Positions 57,801 to 64,000 of a stretch of DNA of 64,000 nt are shown piece after piece. Source of the stretch: Lamellibrachia satsuma (Eukaryota > Annelida > Polychaeta > Sabellida > Siboglinidae); NCBI GenBank assembly GCA_033239005.1, contig BSQZ01000029.1, positions 4,795,001 to 4,859,000 of the forward strand, in the 5' to 3' direction. Numbering within the stretch: the stretch's first letter is position 1; the number at the start of each line of letters is the position of its first letter. The position numbers and the translations under genes were made by a program. A model generated the notes under the pieces. That model ran no database searches and was not told where the DNA came from. It saw only the letters and a list, made by a program, of their open reading frames with translations.

Positions 57801-59932
57801 ATTTGTTATTAGTCACTCCACTCCTGCTGCTTGCTGCACCATCATTGTGCTGAGTGTAGAATTGAGACAGTGGCATGACTGGGGAAAGCCTCTTATGATG
57901 AACATTTACACAGACCTGTTCTGAATACACAATGTGGTACATTGTAGTTCTGAAATGGCTTTCCAGTGCTTTCTCAATAATTACCTGTAGTGTAGTTCTT
58001 TTTAATATGTCATCTGATTTCCACAGAATGTGTAGTTGCACACATATGCTGTCTGTAGATTATTTTTGTGTCGATTCTAGGATTTTCTAGCAATCTGCTA
58101 CTGAGGTGAGGGTTTTTATTTTTTCAGTTTACAGATCCGGCGACACATTTTGGGAAATAAAACAATTAAAAGCGTTTTTATATATATATCCCGCCGACAT
58201 TCTCACCCAACAATTTTTTTACGAATGCGGTTGCGTTGAACCACATTACTACGCAGACAACTCATATTTCTCTGACTGTTTATATAAATGATCAGTCTCA
58301 TGCAACATTTTTGTGAATAATGTTCTGTAAGAGAAGTGATTTTCATAGTCATGACAGTTTCAAAACGAAATATAGAAGGACTACTTCCAGGCGTAGCCGT
58401 AGGCCCCGGACTGTCGTCAAACTGTGACGTGTTGCCAACATGTTGCTATGATGTTCGAACCTGTATATCTTCATACATGTGACCTGGTGACCCCACCAGA
58501 TAATGGGCCAATTGAAATGACCGTAAAAAGGCCCTGCCAAGTGTTTGTCAGTTGGCTGGCGTAACCTGATACCATAGACGACAACACGTTACAGATACAA
58601 ATTCCAGGGCCATTGTGGCGGCAAATTAAGGGGACGTGTCAATATTACAAATGGTCATTATGTTTTGTCAACGATACGTAAAACGTAAGAAATATATATA
58701 ACCAGAGTTGTTTTATTTAAATCACTCCAAAAAATCATTGATTTACAATTTTTTTATTTCTTATTTTTTTTTATGAATTTAACACAAATAATTGTTTACA
58801 AGCGTTGAGATCAACAACATTTTGTGTGTTTGAGCTATTCCCTTTCTGAATGCAGTGAAGCCACACAAACTTGTCTTCCAGAGGAAGTATCTTTTCAAGT
58901 CAGAATCCCTGAGTTAAAGTCCACTTAGAGCTTGTGCTAATTGTTACTAATTCAGTATGTTGACTGAAGTGAGATAGTCTGGGCTACAATTGTCTAATAC
59001 TGTACCAGTTTGCAGTCTGTTTAGAGACTCTTAAAGTAATCATGCCCTGGGCAGGTGCTAATCCACCCTCTCAGCAAACAATAATTATCAGGGTTACAGC
59101 CACAGACACACAGCATGCTTTCCTTTCCAAGACAGATTATGCAACTACAGCCTTGTGGACATTGTCTAATGGGTGGATTTGTCCCAATGAGTGCCACAAA
59201 CAATTTAAAATTGGATCTGGTGCTATAGCAAATATATATTATTATACATGTATTTTAAAACGACAGTTTTGTTTTAAGACAAGTACCCAAATCGATTTGA
59301 ATAGAACATGTTTAAAAGAGTTCATAAATATAGACAGCTATATAAATCTCTATATAATATATTTAAAAAAAATATAATAAATAAATAAATCTTATTTTTT
59401 TCCCTTTTAATCGTGATTTTTTTTACCCTGCGTATAACGACTGAATTCAGCTGTCTGCTTTATTCCACTGGCCGAGTATAAAGCTCACTTCTGTTAGTAT
59501 CAAATATCAGAGACAAACATGATGATGAGTGAATTTAACTCTGGGTTGTGTCTGTCATTCTGCAGAGTGTCTGTACAATTGATACCCTACAGCAGTTGAG
59601 CGTTGCTGTGGAAAGCCTCTTGTGATGAACATTTACACAGACCTGTTCTGAATACACGGTGTGGTACATTGTAGTTCTGAAATGGCTTTGCAATGCTGTT
59701 TACCTGATTCAATATTGTTGAATATGTCTTGGCTTGTATATTTGCTCATGGTTGATAGTGTTGAGAGTTGATATGACCTTGTGGTCTGCAGGTGGTGATT
59801 GTCAAGTTGAAAATGGACCGAGACCGCAAGTCGATTCTGGAGCGCAAGTCACGCGCCAGGATTAGCCAGCTCGAGAAGGGAAAATACACGGAGGAGAGCG
59901 CCAGCACAACCGCCGCCATGGAAACATCATAA
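54867..59932 (+). CDS. RPL26: 60S ribosomal protein L26 (uL24), three coding exons
   Basis: A component of the large ribosomal subunit near the exit tunnel, binding domain I of 28S rRNA. Coding exons: 54867-55034 (56 aa), 55624-55764 (47 aa), 59792-59932 (46 aa plus stop). All junctions are GT-AG and phase 0, total 149 aa (human 145). The N-terminus reads [20 protein letters not shown] then [20 protein letters not shown]. The KOW motif [20 protein letters not shown] lies at about 58-77, followed by [17 protein letters not shown] and [19 protein letters not shown]. The ATG sits in a perfect context (GCCGCCATGA). AATAAA follows at 59960. Intron 2 between the last two coding exons (4.0 kb) hosts four C/D snoRNAs in the sense orientation. 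Confidence 0.97.
55133..55228. repeat. 31-bp tandem repeat, three copies
   Basis: TTCACTCGTTTTGTATAAAT GTGTAATTAAG occurs three times in tandem, the middle copy with one C/T change, in the first intron between RPL26 coding exons. Confidence 0.95.
55994..56068 (+). ncRNA. C/D-box snoRNA, divergent member sharing the 18S guide
   Basis: C box GTGATGA (56002-56008), D box CTGA (56057-56060), and a 7-bp terminal stem AGGCACC/GGTGCTT (one G-U pair). The D' box is degenerate (CAGA, 56029-56032) and preceded by CGCAGACCTGTT, which pairs with 18S rRNA AACAGGUCUG plus a G-U pair. A C'-like GTGATAC lies at 56042. The D-box guide (GTGATACTTGGTTTT) is different from the other copies and its target was not identified. 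It lies in the RPL26 intron, sense strand, as expected for intron-processed snoRNAs. Confidence 0.6.
56448..56525 (+). ncRNA. C/D-box snoRNA, copy 1 (18S-Gm1447 guide, SNORD127-like)
   Basis: Terminal stem AAAGCC/GGCTTT, C box GTGATGA (56458-56464), D' box CTGA (56484-56487), D box CTGA (56513-56516). The 12 bases before D' (CACAGACCTGTT) are complementary to 18S rRNA AACAGGUCUGUG. By the D+5 rule the methylated base is the first G after AACA, corresponding to human Gm1447, the site of SNORD127. The sequence before D has one A/C difference from copies 2 and 3. Confidence 0.78.
57722..57862. repeat. 70-bp tandem duplication in the RPL26 intron
   Basis: GTGTACAATTTATTATTAGT ... GTGCTGAGTGTA occurs twice with a 70-base period and two or three differences, immediately before snoRNA copy 2. 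Confidence 0.95.
57883..57964 (+). ncRNA. C/D-box snoRNA, copy 2 (18S-Gm1447 guide)
   Basis: Eight-base-pair terminal stem GGAAAGCC/GGCTTTCC, C box ATGATGA (57894-57900), D' box CTGA (57920-57923), D box CTGA (57950-57953). The same CACAGACCTGTT guide precedes D'. Before the D box it carries GGTACATTGTAGTT, as in copy 3; that target is unknown. Confidence 0.82.
59612..59689 (+). ncRNA. C/D-box snoRNA, copy 3 (18S-Gm1447 guide)
   Basis: Stem AAAGCC/GGCTTT, C box GTGATGA (59622-59628), D' box CTGA (59648-59651), D box CTGA (59677-59680), with the same guide before D'. The flanking sequences of the three copies do not match beyond a few bases, which suggests that the snoRNA units were copied individually. 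It ends about 100 bases from the acceptor of the last RPL26 exon. Confidence 0.8.
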
Positions 59933-59959
59933 ACACTGCTCCTCAACGTGCTTCACTGT

Positions 59960-59965
59960 AATAAA
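59960..59965 (+). terminator. RPL26: RPL26 polyadenylation signal
   Basis: AATAAA lies 28 bases after the stop codon, followed by a GT-rich stretch (TTTGTTGTAC) at about 59986, the expected downstream element. Confidence 0.75.
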
Positions 59966-60499
59966 TTGTGATGAAAGTAATCCTGTTTGTTGTACTTTTT
60001 AAAATATCATGAACACATGACTTCACGATACATAATCTATCAGTCTGACCTACTATAAATATGTCACTTATTAATCCGTATCTGTGCACAATATATATTT
60101 TATACATGAGACACTGAGACACTGCATCAGTTAGTACATTACCCATGATGCTCCTGTAATTAATACAACATAAACCTTTGACTAAACTGCTATACAAAGT
60201 GTATCGTGTTGATGTTTACAAATTGTGGTTCTGGTAAACTCACAAAAGGTTAATATTTGGCAAGTTGATGACTCGGTCGGAGGTGAATGGCCAATTGGCA
60301 AATGTGCATTTTTGTTGCCCAACTTATGAGATAACAGCTTCAGTGATTAATTAGTTAAATTAAAATTAATTCAATATTGGTGTTAATGTGGCATATTTCC
60401 CTGCTCTCAGAAGGCCATTTGTGGAATTTGCTAGTCTCGTTTATCCGACTCGTTTGGCTTCGTGAATCTGCTGAGAATAGAATCAGTCTGTTGGCAGGG

Positions 60500-60740
60500 A
60501 CGTGTTCTGCTAAATTTTTTGCATGATTTAACTTCAGTAGGACAGTTGTGTCAATATAATCAAAGTAAGGTTAATTCCAATTGCATCGCATAAACTTATA
60601 AAAGGTACTCTTATTTTATGAATCGACCAAATGTCCAGATGACATTGTAATTAGCATAGAATCTAGGTGCCCACATAATTTTAATCACAATGAAAAGCGC
60701 ACTGCCACTATGTGTGCGACAAACGGCACCACTGATAATC
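60500..60740 (+). repeat. Dispersed repeat, copy 2 (partner at 25850-26120)
   Basis: See the block order given for the copy at 25850. Here the match runs from TGATTTAACTTCAG to GATAATCGAGGCTAGG. Confidence 0.65.
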
Positions 60741-63426
60741 GAGGCTAGGAATTTGCTGGTTCTGTTGGAGTGGGTCAAGCCACAGTATTGTGTAGGCTGA
60801 CTACAGCAGCCTCTGATTGGCTCACTGCATCGGCTTCTGCTATTGGCTGGGTTCATATCTTATATTTGACTTGTTAACCTAACCTTGTAACATGTAATGT
60901 CGTTCTGGCTGAGGCCGAGACTTGGCATGGATCCAATGTGTAGGGAGCTAAATCGGTTTGCGTATCTAAGATACGACAAGTTCTAGGTGAATGACATTCT
61001 AGTCTTTGTAACTATAATAATCCAAATGATTAGATTGACCCCTCACCCATCCACATCTCTACAAAAAAGCTGGACGTGCTGTACACATATTACAAATGCA
61101 CAGAATGGATAGCTGATTATTGCAAAATTTCAACTAGGGAAAAACTAAAAAAAAGATTTTGACCACTTGCAGTCATTAGCTAATACATGTATAGAGCACT
61201 TCAGAAAGTTCAGTTTCAATCATGTATAGTGGTGCTACTGTTATAGTTAATATGTTATGATGTTTGATATACAAGGTGGATGGATAGATTGTGCAAGTAA
61301 TAAGGTATTAGGTATATATGGATATGTAGTAATAATCTCTTATTAGTACTGTATATCTATAGATATATGATGAAGACTGGGTGCTGTACAGTATAAACAC
61401 TGGGCATCCAGTGGGTTCTTGCATGCAGCAGCATGAATGTCACTGGTCCATACCTGCATCACTTTATCATGTGTCAACTGATAAGAGCTCAGCGGTCTTG
61501 TTTTACTAATGGGTGTTCTATTTATGTCTATAGTTCAACCTTAATGCACCATTTTTAATGGATTTTTTATATTTACAAAAACCCTTAATAGAATAGATGT
61601 TACTTGAACCGGAAGAGGTATTTCCCTATCGGCCAACACTAGTGGCATCCGTGCCCACAAATGTACAAATCACAGAATCTATATAATTTTTAATGTCAGC
61701 CTTGCAATAATGCAGTTTTTTAAAGTCATGACATTTGCAACATCAAGCAAACGGTCTGAAAACATTGCTATAATTATATATATACCGGTATATAGTAACA
61801 GTATTAGAGTACGTTTGTGCATATGTATGCCAATTTCACAGATACAAAATTAAGGCTTTTTTCTTGTAACAAATGCTGCACATATGCAAACAAATTTTTT
61901 TGATTTGCAACTCGATAATAAAAATTGCACACCTGACATCAACGATTCATACATCAATATAACACGCTACGGATCAATTCAACAATTGGCATGTTTTTTA
62001 AAAGAACAACAATCTGCCAAAACATTTACACACAAGAACCAGTCGCAACACATTGAGTAAATAAACCAGAAGCTAAACAAAAGCCAATTACAATATCGAC
62101 CATTAAAAGTCAAAGACAAATGCAACAATACAAAATTAGCTTCCAAACTTAATTTAAAAGGTGGCTGGTGGCTAGTTCATTTCTTAATTCAAGGAACCAT
62201 GTGGTGAAAAGTGTGAATGCTAGAAATGGCAGTAGTTTCTTCAAAATTAATATTGCACCTGTGAAAATGAGTGTTTTATGTTCAGGGGTTTCTAAAAGTA
62301 ATATAAACTGACATTTTGAGGTAATTTTGTCTGGCTGTAGTGGCTGTCTTTTTTTGTGCAAGGCCAACTCAGCTAGCATAGACATAAGTGTTTACTTGTC
62401 TGAAATATTACGTGGTATTTTAATATCGGTCTGAACTTTTTTATTGAAACAAGCATAGAACAGCATCCCCAGCCACCTTACATTGCCAGACACGCCTAAC
62501 AAACTCGACAGGTTAATTTTAAAACACCTGCATATCGCAACACAATACACTTTAATTGCATACATTACAACAATGCGTGATCTTGGTAATAACCGAAGGT
62601 TGGAATGTGAGATAAATATGACAAGTTTTAAGTAAAGCATACCCAAACGAAAAAGTGACTGAAGACATAATTTTGTAAATTTTTCATTCACCTATTTTTT
62701 GTATTAAGTGGGGTATATATATAATCCCAATGGATAATCTGAGAGTACCTTATCGAGCCACATAGCTTGGGTGAGTAATATTAATCATTATATACAAATG
62801 AATTACCAACGACCTTTGTTATGAATCAGGCAAATACACCTTTCATAAAATAAATGAAATCTTTCAACCAGGCTCCTGTAGACAGACTGTCCATCACAGT
62901 AGAAGCAACATTGAAAATGTTCAAAGCATGGATAAGACCCACGAAGAAAGATTATAAATCCTCTACAGAGGTTCACCAAGGATACGTAGAATGATACAAT
63001 GCACAATGAATCCTTTATCCCACCCCTACATGATTATGATGTCCTGCGCATCTAAAGATAATAAGAAGGTACACCAATTCCTGGCCAGCCATATCCCATT
63101 TAGACACATTTGGATACAGTACAACTCTGTTAACTCAAAGTTGGAGGGACTAGGGAAATACTTTGTTATCCACGTGTTTCTTGTTTACCTAAGGCAGTGC
63201 GCCTGGTGGAACCAGTTATGATGGACATTTCTGTTATCAAATTCAAGTTAACCAAGTTGTACTGTCTGCATCCTTGGCTATATTCAAAACATGCAACACT
63301 TGACTAAAAGATGTTACATTGTTCTAATATCTTTGATTTAACTGTACATGATGCTATGTTTTGTATATTCATACTAACAAAAGGAGAATCTTTGTAGTGG
63401 ATTCCTTGTTAATGATTTACTTGGAT
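60741..63426. other. No gene recognised
   Basis: AT-rich sequence without microsatellites of note. ORFs at 62149-62385, 62392-62691 and 62803-63006 (minus) have no family resemblance. This may be the 3' untranslated or intergenic region of the possible gene entering from the right edge. Confidence 0.4.
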
Positions 63427-63657
63427 TCACAAACTTCTAATTCGTTCGCCAAAAAACACATTAGTGTGTATGTTATTTTTATATTTTAATCTAAAATTCT
63501 GGCCTTGATTAAAACGTGTGCTCCCACAGATAGACTGTAAATGTGATGCATTCGGTGCACAGGTGCATCCACTACTTCCTCTAACGACAGTATATCTAAC
63601 AGTTTTGTCACCATCCTGCATTCCGTTAATTTTACAGTTAACCAGATCTCGTTTTTC
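63427..63657 (-). CDS. Possible terminal exon of an unknown Cys-containing protein
   Basis: On the minus strand, after TTATTTTGTCAG, the frame opens EKRDLVNCKINGMQDGDKTV, passes GSSGCTCAPNASHLQSICGS and ends FFGERIRSL with TGA: 76 codons, four cysteines, hydrophilic. The in-frame start exactly at a good acceptor and the even composition argue for an exon; there is no known domain. Upstream exons would lie beyond the right edge. Confidence 0.35.
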   Translation of the reverse strand, partial: EKRDLVNCKINGMQDGDKTVRYTVVRGSSGCTCAPNASHLQSICGSTRFNQGQNFRLKYKNNIHTNVFFGERIRSL

Positions 63658-64000
63658 CTGACAAAATAATGTTCATAGATTAATTTTAATGCAGATTTTG
63701 CACTGGCTGAAATGATCCGTCATGTGCCTACACTGAGTGACTGTTAATTAGATCTTGTTTTTCCACTACTGGTAGTTAAAATTCTCTATCGTGGGCCTGC
63801 ATTTAATAAATGTTAATTAGATCTTGTTTTCCTGACAAACTAACATTAATAGATCCATTTTAACCGATATTTTGCACTAGTTGATATGATCCATCACAGT
63901 CTTACATTATTTGAATGTTAGTTAATTAGATCTTGTTATCCATGAGAAAATAACGTTAGTATGCCCATTTTAACCAAGATTTTCCACTGGTAGAAACTTG
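63640..64000. repeat. Degenerate tandem repeat containing the acceptor of the possible exon
   Basis: Blocks TTAATTAGATCTTGTTTTCC, TGACAAA, ACATTAATAGATCCATTTTA and GATATTTTGCACTAG recur at about 63640-63710, 63745-63770, 63810-63890 and 63918-63990, with spacings near 110 and 70 bases. The array runs to the window edge. Confidence 0.75.

Noticed and set aside
59510..59575. ATGATGATGA followed by CTG-rich sequence as a further C/D snoRNA
   Set aside because: No CTGA D box or terminal stem at a suitable distance.

Overview
This window is nuclear DNA from an animal, most likely a marine invertebrate. Genes are split by GT-AG introns and recognisable exons are separated by kilobases. Simple repeats, minisatellites and decayed non-LTR and LTR retroelements are abundant. 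Nothing looks bacterial or organellar. The phylum cannot be fixed from this sequence alone; a mollusc-like or other lophotrochozoan genome is only a guess.

Layout. 1-11.6 kb: microsatellites, one tRNA-derived SINE (2.1-2.4 kb), one CR1-like LINE fragment (3.1-3.9 kb) and a 15-bp minisatellite (5.8-6.4 kb); no gene recognised. 11.6-20.5 kb (+): a five-exon gene with a TATA box, predicted to encode a 293-residue, probably secreted, mostly helical protein. Its coding exons of 49, 272, 90, 108 and 363 nt give intron phases 1-0-0-0, the layout of long-chain class-I helical cytokines (IL-6, G-CSF, growth hormone). This is the most interesting object here. 20.5-28.2 kb: LINE debris, a probable short DNA transposon with CCCGGGGG termini, and a lone first exon of a fucose mutarotase-like gene (-). 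28.7-42.2 kb (-): a complete ten-exon ACADSB gene (short/branched-chain acyl-CoA dehydrogenase, 446 aa). Its introns hold a 23-bp minisatellite, a SINE, an L2-like LINE, a 1.6-kb 48-bp minisatellite and a CR1-like LINE with a second LINE nested inside it. 42.5-48 kb: a 38-bp minisatellite and a gypsy-type LTR element between two diverged direct repeats, apparently rearranged by an internal inversion. 48.5-50.8 kb (+): a THAP-domain gene, frameshifted, with 32 copies of a 37-bp unit inside what was coding sequence. 52.4-53.3 kb (-): a P2RX7-like cytoplasmic-domain gene fragment. 54.2-60 kb (+): a complete RPL26 gene with a 5' TOP leader exon; its long third intron carries three near-identical C/D-box snoRNAs and a fourth divergent one, all with the same predicted 18S rRNA guide. 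63.4-64 kb (-): a possible terminal exon of an unknown protein whose splice-acceptor region recurs in tandem to the window edge.

The genes are unrelated in function: mitochondrial isoleucine/valine-branch catabolism (ACADSB), ribosome structure (RPL26) with rRNA methylation guides in its intron, a transposon-derived DNA-binding domain (THAP), and the candidate secreted signalling protein. All exon models come from reading frame, splice consensus and family resemblance; no transcript evidence or database search was available.
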